From Pseudomonas sp. M47T1 (GTDB lineage Bacteria; Pseudomonadota; Gammaproteobacteria; Pseudomonadales; Pseudomonadaceae), in assembly GCF_000263855.1 (NCBI RefSeq), contig NZ_AJWX01000002.1, forward strand, positions 186,001 through 250,000: a stretch of 64,000 nt of DNA. The letters are read 5' to 3'. Numbering within the stretch: the stretch's first letter is position 1; each line of letters starts with the position of its first letter. The translations under genes were made by a program, and so were the position numbers. A model generated the notes under the pieces. It searched no databases, was not told the origin of the DNA, and saw nothing but the letters and a program-made list of their open reading frames with translations. Shown in pieces: positions 43,437 through 50,652 of this stretch.

Positions 43437-45854
43437 TTAGAACAACACCTTCGCCACATCCGCGAAGCGCTTGGCAAAGTGCACCGTCAGCCCTTGCTTC
43501 AGGTAATCCGGCAGCTCTTCGAAGTTGCCGCGGTTGGCCTCCGGCAAGATCAGTTCATTGATCTTCTGGCGGCGCGCCGCAATGACTTTCTCGCGCACGC
43601 CACCAATGGGCAGCACGTGGCCGGTCAAGGTCAGTTCGCCGGTCATGGCCACGCCTTTCTTCGGTGCTTGGTCGCGGGCCAGGGACAGCAGGGCGCTGGC
43701 CATGGTCACGCCGGCGCTGGGGCCGTCCTTGGGCGTGGCGCCTTCAGGCACATGCAAATGCACGAAGGCCTCGTCGAAGAAGGTCACGTCAGCGCCAAAC
43801 TGCTTGAGGTTGGAGCTGATGTAGCTGTGGGCGATTTCCGCCGACTCCTTCATCACTTCGCCCAATTGCCCGGTCAACTTGAAGCCGCGGTTGTGGGTGT
43901 GTATGCGCGTGGCCTCGATGGGCAGTGTGGCGCCGCCCATGCTGGTCCAGGCGAGCCCAGTGATCACGCCCTTGCCCGACAGCACCTGCTCGCTGCGGAA
44001 CACCGGCATGCCCAGGGAGGCTTCGAGGTCCTTGGGGCCGATCTTGATCACGGCGTCCGGCGCGTCCAGCAACTTGACCACGGCCTTGCGCACCAGCTTG
44101 CCCAGTTGTTTCTCCAACTGGCGCACTCCGGCTTCGCGGGCGTAGCCCTCTATCACTGCGCGCAGGGCGGTGTCGGTGATGCTCAACTTGGCTTTGTCGA
44201 CGCCAGCCTTTTCCAATTGCTTGGGCCACAGGTGGCGCTTGGCGATGGCTACTTTTTCCTCGGTGATGTAGCCGGACAGGCGAATGACTTCCATGCGGTC
44301 CAGCAACGGCCCGGGAATGGAGTCCAGGGTGTTGGCGGTGCACACGAACAGCACCTTGGACAGGTCCAGGCGCAGGTCCAGGTAGTGGTCGAGGAAGTCG
44401 ACGTTCTGTTCCGGGTCCAGGGTTTCCAGCAGCGCCGACGCCGGGTCGCCCTGGTAGCTCTGGCCCATCTTGTCGATCTCGTCGAGCATGATCACCGGGT
44501 TCATCACCTCCACGTCCTTGAGCGCCTGCACCAGCTTGCCAGGTTGGGCGCCGATGTAGGTGCGGCGGTGGCCCTTGATCTCGGCCTCGTCACGCATGCC
44601 GCCCACGCTGAAGCGGTAGAATGGCCGCCCCAGCGACTCGGCGATGGACTTGCCGACGCTGGTCTTGCCCACGCCCGGCGGGCCTACCAGCAGCACGATG
44701 GAGCCGCTGATCTCGCCTTTGTAAGCGCCCACGGCCAGAAATTCGAGGATGCGGCTCTTGATGTCGTCCAGGCCGGCGTGGTGCTGGTCCATCACCTTGC
44801 GGGCGAACTTGAGGTCCAGCTTGTCCTTGCCGTACACGCCCCAGGGCAGGGCGGTGGCCCATTCCAGGTAGTTGCGGGTAACGGCGTATTCGGGCGAACC
44901 GGTTTCCAGGATCGCCAGCTTGCCCATTTCCTCGTCCACGCGCTTTTGCGCCTGGGCGGGCAGGGTCTTGCCTTCCAGGCGCTGCTGGAACTGTTCCAGG
45001 TCGGCGCTGCGGTCGTCCTTGGTCAGGCCCAGCTCCTGCTGGATGACCTTGAGCTGTTCCTTGAGGAAGAATTCGCGCTGGTGCTCGCCGATCTGCCGGT
45101 TCACCTCGGCGGAGATCTCTTTCTGCAAGCGCGCCACTTCCACTTCCTTGCGCAGCATGGGCAGCACTTTTTCCATGCGCTTGAGCATGGGCACGCAGTC
45201 CAGTACTTGCTGCAACTCGGCGCCGGTGGCCGAAGTCAGCGCGGCGGCGAAGTCGGTGAGCGGCGAGGGGTCGTTGGGGCTGAATCGGTTGAGGTAGTTC
45301 TTCAGCTCTTCGCTGTACAGCGGGTTAAGCGGCAGCAGTTCCTTGATCGCGTTGATCAAGGCCATGCCGTAGGCCTTCACTTCGTCAGTAGGCTCGGCCG
45401 GCTGATGCGGGTATTCCACTTCCACCAGGTAAGGCGGGCGATGGTGCTTGAGCCAGGAGCGAATGCGCACCCGCGACAGGCCCTGGGCCACGAACTGCAG
45501 CTTGCCGTTTTCGCGGCTGGCGTGGTGGATCTTCACCAATGTGCCGTACAGCGGCAGGTTGGAGGTGTCCAGGTGGCGGGTGTCTTGCGGGGTTTCCATG
45601 AAGAACAGCGCCAGCGAGTGGTGCGGTTCCTTGGCCACCAAGTCCAGGGTTTCGGCCCACGGCTCTTCGTTGACGATCACCGGCAGCACTTGCGCCGGGA
45701 AGAAGGGCCGGTTGTGGATCGGAATGATGTAGACCTTGTCCGGCAGGTTCTGGCCAGGCAGGGCCAGTTCGGTGCTGGAGTGGGGGGAATGCTCGATGTG
45801 TTCGCTTTCCAGGGTATCGCTGGGGTGTTCGGGGAAATCCTGCTGGTCGCTCAT
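43437..45854 (-). CDS. lon: ATP-dependent protease Lon
   Basis: The 805-aa AAA+ protease degrades misfolded and regulatory proteins. An N-terminal LON substrate-binding domain, a Walker A (GPPGVGKTS), Walker B (VIMLDEIDKMG) and a C-terminal protease domain with the catalytic Ser in PKDGPSAGVTMA are all present. The start MSDQQDFPEHP fits the heat-shock promoter just upstream. The first ~30 residues are acidic and poorly conserved, as in the second Pseudomonas Lon type, so a paralogue may exist elsewhere. Confidence 0.96.
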   Translation of the reverse strand: MSDQQDFPEHPSDTLESEHIEHSPHSSTELALPGQNLPDKVYIIPIHNRPFFPAQVLPVIVNEEPWAETLDLVAKEPHHSLALFFMETPQDTRHLDTSNLPLYGTLVKIHHASRENGKLQFVAQGLSRVRIRSWLKHHRPPYLVEVEYPHQPAEPTDEVKAYGMALINAIKELLPLNPLYSEELKNYLNRFSPNDPSPLTDFAAALTSATGAELQQVLDCVPMLKRMEKVLPMLRKEVEVARLQKEISAEVNRQIGEHQREFFLKEQLKVIQQELGLTKDDRSADLEQFQQRLEGKTLPAQAQKRVDEEMGKLAILETGSPEYAVTRNYLEWATALPWGVYGKDKLDLKFARKVMDQHHAGLDDIKSRILEFLAVGAYKGEISGSIVLLVGPPGVGKTSVGKSIAESLGRPFYRFSVGGMRDEAEIKGHRRTYIGAQPGKLVQALKDVEVMNPVIMLDEIDKMGQSYQGDPASALLETLDPEQNVDFLDHYLDLRLDLSKVLFVCTANTLDSIPGPLLDRMEVIRLSGYITEEKVAIAKRHLWPKQLEKAGVDKAKLSITDTALRAVIEGYAREAGVRQLEKQLGKLVRKAVVKLLDAPDAVIKIGPKDLEASLGMPVFRSEQVLSGKGVITGLAWTSMGGATLPIEATRIHTHNRGFKLTGQLGEVMKESAEIAHSYISSNLKQFGADVTFFDEAFVHLHVPEGATPKDGPSAGVTMASALLSLARDQAPKKGVAMTGELTLTGHVLPIGGVREKVIAARRQKINELILPEANRGNFEELPDYLKQGLTVHFAKRFADVAKVLF

Positions 45855-45884
45855 GGGGCACCTGCGCAAATGACTATGGCGATT

Positions 45885-45912
45885 AGATGGGGCGGTTGCC
45901 CGGAGGTTTCAA
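45885..45912 (-). promoter_or_regulatory. Sigma-32 (RpoH) heat-shock promoter of lon
   Basis: On the minus strand TTGAAA, a 14-nt spacer and CCCCATCT match the RpoH consensus (CTTGAAA, 13-15 nt, CCCCATnT) almost perfectly. It would start lon transcription about 25 nt before the ATG. The rest of the 320-bp gap up to the cupredoxin gene shows no other clear site. Confidence 0.88.
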
Positions 45913-46174
45913 TGGCGGCACTCCAGCTTTACCCAAACCTGACGATAACCTTCATGCAGGCTGCGCGCAGAGGCCTGCGGTGTTGTTGAACCTCACGGAA
46001 TAGAGCGTCCGCTGCTATCATTCGCGGTTTGGCTCGTCGCCTTTCGTCGGGAAAGCAGGATGATGGCTATTCGCCTTGTCTTTCCGCGTGATCTCTCTGT
46101 CCAGTGTGTTTACTCTGCTGTACGACGCGATTGCCAAGGCTGGCGACAACTGTTTCCTGACCTTGGGTGCCGCT

Positions 46175-46852
46175 ATGGCGAAAGTGTATGTGCACATTGC
46201 TGCAATGATTCTGGCCGTGAATGCCTCGGCCTGGTGCGTTGCCGCGCCGCTCAAGGCTCAACTGGTGGACGCCCAGGGCAAGCCCCTGGCCGGCGCCGTA
46301 TTGAGCCTGCAGGGCCAGGGCAGCGGCAATGCCACGCCCACCGCCGACATGGACCAGGTCAAACAGGAATTCGTGCCCCACGTGCTGGCCGTGCACACCG
46401 GCACCAATATCCGTTTCCCCAACAGCGACAATATCCGTCACCAGGTGTATTCCTTCTCGGCGCCAAAGCGTTTCGAGCTACGCTTGTACGAAGGGACGCC
46501 GGCCAAACCACTGCTGTTCGACAAACCGGGCGTGGTGGTACTGGGTTGCAATATTCATGACTGGATGCTGGGTTATATCTACGTGACCGATGATCCATGG
46601 TTTGCCGTCAGTGGTGCCGACGGCAGCCTTAGCCTGGACGTACCGCCAGGCCATTATCAAGTCACCCTGTGGCACCCGCAGTTGCCCGACATGCAGACCG
46701 TCAGCGGTGGCGCCATCGACGTCGCCGCCAGCGGCCTGCAGCGTTCCTGGAACCTTACGGTAGAGGCGCCCGTCGCTGACACCCCCCATGCTCCTGAAAC
46801 GAGTGGCTTCGGCGATGCCTTCAATAAAGCTGTCCGTGAAACTGAGAAGTAG
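46175..46852 (+). CDS. Exported cupredoxin-like (type 1 copper) protein
   Basis: The 225-aa protein has a signal peptide (VHIAAMILAVNASAWCVAA), a beta-rich region and a plastocyanin-like copper site. His89 in NIRHQVYSF and Cys125, His128 and Met131 in GCNIHDWM fit the His-Cys-His-Met ligand set of blue copper proteins. A C-terminal carboxypeptidase-regulatory-like segment (DVPPGHYQVTLWHPQLP) follows. Such proteins are often labelled methylamine utilization protein without evidence. It heads a four-gene operon; its end overlaps the next gene. The ATG was placed at the signal peptide, since the frame extends upstream without one. Confidence 0.8.
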   Translation: MAKVYVHIAAMILAVNASAWCVAAPLKAQLVDAQGKPLAGAVLSLQGQGSGNATPTADMDQVKQEFVPHVLAVHTGTNIRFPNSDNIRHQVYSFSAPKRFELRLYEGTPAKPLLFDKPGVVVLGCNIHDWMLGYIYVTDDPWFAVSGADGSLSLDVPPGHYQVTLWHPQLPDMQTVSGGAIDVAASGLQRSWNLTVEAPVADTPHAPETSGFGDAFNKAVRETEK

Positions 46853-49184
46853 TTTTCAGGCGCGCATTGCCGTCGTCCTGATCCTGCTGCTGCTGGTGGT
46901 GATTGCCGCTTTGACCCTGTCGGTCAAGCTGGCGACCACGGACGCGGTGCGGGCACAGGCCTCGGATCAGTTGCAATTGGGTGCGCGGGTATTCGAGCGC
47001 CTGCTGGATGTGCGCGGCAAACGCCTAAAGGATGCCGCGCAGTTGCTGGCGGCCGATTTCGGCTTTCGCGATGCGGTGGCCAGCGGCGACTCGGCCACCA
47101 TTCGCTCGGCCCTGGCCAACCATGGTTCGCGCATCGGTGCCAGTGACATGATCCTGCTGAGCATGGATGGCAAGGTCATGGCCAGCACGGTGGCCGAGTT
47201 GCAGGACGGCAGCCAGTTCCGCTTCGACGAGGCCCTGCGCAACGCGCGTCGGCAGAACCAGTCCATGTTGATCGTGCCCCTGCGTGGCGAACCGCACCTG
47301 CTGGTGGAGGCGCCGGTAATGGCGCCGTTGCCCATCGGCCGCGTGGTCGTGGGCTTCGTGATGGACAGCGCGTTGGCGCAAGAACTGCACAGCCTGACCA
47401 ACCTGCAGGTGTCGTTCCTGTCTCAGGAAGACGGCAAGATGGGCAAGCTGGTCAGCACGCAGGCGCCCGAACTGCAACCCTCGATCACCGACTGGATGCT
47501 GGCCAACGGTAGCAGCCATCGTGTATCGCTGGCCAGTCACGACGGCCGTAGTTACCTCAGCCAGCCGCTGATGCTGGCTGACACCGACGGCGGCCAGGTC
47601 ATCGCGCTGTTGCAAAGCCCGCTGGACGACGCCTTGCATGCGTTTTCAGGGCTGGACAACACGATTTTGGTCATCGCCCTGGCGGCCCTGGCCGCCTCGC
47701 TTGCCGGCGCGCTGCTGCTGGCGCGCAGCGTGTCCCAACCGGTGCAGGTGTTGGCCCAGGCCGCCCAGCGCATCGGTGACGGTGACTACCAGACCGCCAT
47801 CGACCTCAAGCGCGGTGACGAACTGGGCGTGTTGGCCAAGGCTTTCAACCATATGCGCGAAGGCATTGCCGAGCGTGAGCAGCAGTTGGCCCACAACGCC
47901 TTGCACGACAGCCTGACCGGGCTGCCCAACCGCACGCTGGCCATGGAGCGCCTGAGCAGCGCCATTGCCGCGCAACGGCCCATGGCCCTGGTCTACCTGG
48001 GCGTCGATAACCTTCGAACCCTCAGCGAAGGGGCGGGGCCGGCGTTCGTCGACGGCCTGCTCAAGCAGGTGGGGCAACGTATGCAGGCCACCTTGAACCC
48101 CGGTGACACCTTGGCGCACTTGATTGCCGATGAATTCCTGCTGTTGCTGGAACACACCGACAGCGATGCCGCTGTGGCCCGTGCGGACAAACTGCAACAA
48201 CTGCTGCTTAAGCCGCACCGCTTTGGCGGCCATGACGTGGCCATTGACTGCCGTATTGGCATTGCCGCCTACCCGGCCGATGGCGCCGACGCCGAAGAGC
48301 TGCTGGGCCGCGCCGCGGTGGCGCTCAAGGACGCCTCGCAAATGCCCGGCCGCCTGCAGGTGTACGAGCACGGCCGCGACCTGGCCCACCAGCGCCAGAT
48401 CCGCCTGATCCGGGATTTGCGCCGCGCTGCCGACAACGGCGAGCTGTTGCTCAACTACCAGCCCAAGCTGGACATCCGCCAGGGCGAAGTGCGTCAGGCC
48501 GAGGCCTTGCTGCGCTGGCATCACCCGCAACTGGGCATCGTGTCGCCAGGCGAGTTCATTGAACTGGCCGAACGCACCGGCAGCATTCAACTGCTGACCC
48601 GTTGGGTGATCGAGGAAGGCATTCGCCAATTGAGCGAGTGGAACGGGCGCGGCATGCGCGTGCAGTTGTCGTTGAACATTTCCGCTGATGACCTGCTGGG
48701 CCAGGACCTGGCCGAGCGCGTCTCGCGTCTGCTGGCGCTGTATGGCGTGCCGGCCGGGCAACTGATTTTCGAAATCACCGAAAGCGCGGTCATGCGCGAG
48801 CCGGAGTCGGCGCTCAAGGTGCTGCACCGCCTGCGCGAGTGCGGCATCAGCCTGTCGGTGGACGACTTCGGCACCGGTTACTCGTCGCTGGCGCACCTCA
48901 AGCGCTTGCCGGTGCAGGAACTTAAGATCGACCAGTCATTCGTGCGCAACCTGGATGAAACCAGCGAAGACGCGGTGATTGTGCGCTCCACTATCGAGAT
49001 GAGCCACAACCTGGGGCTTAAGGTAGTGGCTGAAGGCGTGGAATACGAACACAGCCTGCGCCTGCTGGAACGCTGGCATTGCGACACGGCCCAGGGTTAC
49101 CTGATCAGCCGTCCGCTCACCGCCGCAGCCTTCGAGGCCTGGCTCAAGCAACCCCTGTATTCACTGTCTGCGATGGTCCACTGA
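46788..49184 (+). CDS. Membrane EAL phosphodiesterase with degenerate GGDEF domain
   Basis: The 798-aa protein has a helix at about residues 26-49, a periplasmic sensor region of about 240 residues, a second helix at about 288-313, a HAMP linker, a GGDEF-like domain and an EAL domain. The GGDEF motif is replaced by IADEF (about residue 446), so synthesis of c-di-GMP is unlikely. The EAL side is complete: EALLRW near 571, NISADDLL, EITES, DDFGTGYSSL, LKIDQSFV and VAEGVE. It should therefore degrade c-di-GMP under control of a periplasmic signal. An alternative ATG lies 27 nt downstream; neither has a clear ribosome-binding site. Confidence 0.88.
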   Translation: MLLKRVASAMPSIKLSVKLRSSFQARIAVVLILLLLVVIAALTLSVKLATTDAVRAQASDQLQLGARVFERLLDVRGKRLKDAAQLLAADFGFRDAVASGDSATIRSALANHGSRIGASDMILLSMDGKVMASTVAELQDGSQFRFDEALRNARRQNQSMLIVPLRGEPHLLVEAPVMAPLPIGRVVVGFVMDSALAQELHSLTNLQVSFLSQEDGKMGKLVSTQAPELQPSITDWMLANGSSHRVSLASHDGRSYLSQPLMLADTDGGQVIALLQSPLDDALHAFSGLDNTILVIALAALAASLAGALLLARSVSQPVQVLAQAAQRIGDGDYQTAIDLKRGDELGVLAKAFNHMREGIAEREQQLAHNALHDSLTGLPNRTLAMERLSSAIAAQRPMALVYLGVDNLRTLSEGAGPAFVDGLLKQVGQRMQATLNPGDTLAHLIADEFLLLLEHTDSDAAVARADKLQQLLLKPHRFGGHDVAIDCRIGIAAYPADGADAEELLGRAAVALKDASQMPGRLQVYEHGRDLAHQRQIRLIRDLRRAADNGELLLNYQPKLDIRQGEVRQAEALLRWHHPQLGIVSPGEFIELAERTGSIQLLTRWVIEEGIRQLSEWNGRGMRVQLSLNISADDLLGQDLAERVSRLLALYGVPAGQLIFEITESAVMREPESALKVLHRLRECGISLSVDDFGTGYSSLAHLKRLPVQELKIDQSFVRNLDETSEDAVIVRSTIEMSHNLGLKVVAEGVEYEHSLRLLERWHCDTAQGYLISRPLTAAAFEAWLKQPLYSLSAMVH

Positions 49185-49187
49185 TAA

Positions 49188-50045
49188 ATGACGCGTAACC
49201 TTTCCTTGCTGCTCTGTTCACTGTGCCTGTCCTCGGTCGCTGTCGCAGACCAGGGGCGTCTGCTGGCCACCGGCGGTGCCTCAAGTCTCGATGGCGCGGC
49301 GGGCGGCGGCATCAACCCCTGGGCGGTGCTGGCCGGCTACGGCGAGCAGGGCGAGTGGGGTGCCACGGCGTTCGGCACCCATGTCGACCTGCCCGACTAC
49401 AACCTCGACGTGGTGGGCCTGGCAGCCAGCTATGACAACCGCGTGGAGGTGTCCTACGCGCACCAGCGCTTCGACCTTGGCACCCTGGGGCACAAGCTCG
49501 ACCTGCCGCAGAGCAGCCTGGGCCAGGACATTTTCGGCGTGAAGGTGCGCCTGTTTGGCGACCTCATTTATGACCAGCTGCCCCAGCTGTCCCTGGGCCT
49601 GGAATACAAGCACGACAACAACTTCGAGATTCCGCAGATGGTGGGCGCCAAGCGCGACTGCGACGTGGAAGGCTACCTGGCCGCCAGCCGGCTGTTCCTG
49701 GGCGGCGCCTTCGGTTACGACCTGCTGGTGAACGGCAACCTGCGCTACAGCCGTGCCAACGAGCTGGGCGTGCTGGGTTTTGGTGGCGACCGCCGCGACA
49801 CCCGCAGCGTGCTCAAGGAAGGCTCGGTGGCGGTGCTGTTCAACCCGCGCTGGGCGGTGGGCCTGGAGTACAAGGAGAAGCCCGACAACCTATCGTTCTC
49901 CGGTGAAAGCGACTGGGCCGACCTGTTCGTCGGCTGGTTCCCCAACAAGCATGTCTCGGTGGTATTGGCCTACGCCCGCCTGGGCGAGATCGCCACCCTG
50001 GACAACCAGAACGGCACCTACTTGTCGATTCAGGGGAGCTACTGA
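49188..50045 (+). CDS. DUF3034 protein, probable outer-membrane barrel
   Basis: The 285-aa protein has a signal peptide (LSLLLCSLCLSSVAVA) and then alternating hydrophobic/polar strands rich in Gly and aromatic residues, ending in ...YLSIQGSY. The terminal aromatic residue is typical of outer-membrane barrels. Family wording such as TGGASSLDGAAGGGINPWAVLAGYG identifies DUF3034. No function is known. It begins three bases after the EAL gene and is followed two bases later by the haemoglobin gene. Confidence 0.8.
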   Translation: MTRNLSLLLCSLCLSSVAVADQGRLLATGGASSLDGAAGGGINPWAVLAGYGEQGEWGATAFGTHVDLPDYNLDVVGLAASYDNRVEVSYAHQRFDLGTLGHKLDLPQSSLGQDIFGVKVRLFGDLIYDQLPQLSLGLEYKHDNNFEIPQMVGAKRDCDVEGYLAASRLFLGGAFGYDLLVNGNLRYSRANELGVLGFGGDRRDTRSVLKEGSVAVLFNPRWAVGLEYKEKPDNLSFSGESDWADLFVGWFPNKHVSVVLAYARLGEIATLDNQNGTYLSIQGSY

Positions 50046-50047
50046 TC

Positions 50048-50473
50048 ATGCGTCGTCTGGTCTTTGCTTCGATGCTGCTGCTGGGCGCCTGCGCGTCAAA
50101 CACTCAGCCGCCCAAGGATGACAGCCTGTACCGCGACCTGGGCGCCAAGCCCGGCATCACCCGGATCGTCGAGGGCATGCTGCTGCACATCGCCCATGAC
50201 GACCGCATCGTCGAGCACTTTCACAACGTCAACATCTCGCGCCTGCGCGACAAGCTGGTGGAGCAGTTCTGCGTGGAAGCGGGCGGCCCGTGCACCTACA
50301 CCGGCGACACCATGGCCGAATCCCACAAGGGCCAGCACCTGACCCGCAGCGACTTCAATGCGCTGGTGGAGGATTTGATCAAGGCCATGGAAGACCAGAA
50401 CGTGCCGGTGACCGCGCAGAACCGCTTGATCGCACGGCTGGCGCCGATGCGTGGGCAAGTGATCGAGAAGTAA
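50048..50473 (+). CDS. Group 1 truncated haemoglobin with lipoprotein signal
   Basis: The 141-aa protein is a short globin: SLYRDLGAKPGITRIVEGML at the N-terminus, a central CTYTGDTMAESHKGQHLT with the proximal haem ligand at His93, and DFNALVEDLIKAME. Unusually, it starts with a lipoprotein signal (MRRLVFASMLLLGAC, Cys15), so it should be anchored in the periplasm rather than be cytoplasmic. It could bind O2 or NO in the envelope. It is last in the operon and is followed by a bidirectional terminator. Confidence 0.86.
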   Translation: MRRLVFASMLLLGACASNTQPPKDDSLYRDLGAKPGITRIVEGMLLHIAHDDRIVEHFHNVNISRLRDKLVEQFCVEAGGPCTYTGDTMAESHKGQHLTRSDFNALVEDLIKAMEDQNVPVTAQNRLIARLAPMRGQVIEK

Positions 50474-50607
50474 AGCACGGCCCCAGCGGCAGAGCTGCTG
50501 TTGCTGTCAGCTTTTGACGTGGCTTTTGATCTTGTTGTTGACGTTGGCCCCGATGTGCCAGCCCTGGCGGGCCGCGGGCCTGATGGTGGCAATGTGTGGT
50601 GCCCATA

Positions 50608-50638
50608 AAAAAACGGCTCCCCAAGGGGAGCCGTTTTC
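50608..50638. terminator. Bidirectional terminator between trHb and gcd
   Basis: AAAACGGCTCCCC and GGGGAGCCGTTTT form a GC-rich stem flanked by A and T runs on both sides. It ends both the haemoglobin operon on the plus strand and gcd on the minus strand. Confidence 0.92.
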
Positions 50639-50652
50639 GTTACATCAAAGGC

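Noticed and set aside
43479..45989. 836-residue open frame antisense to lon
   Set aside because: It mirrors lon in a GC-rich genome, is Gln/His/Val-rich with no family pattern, and lon itself has complete motifs.
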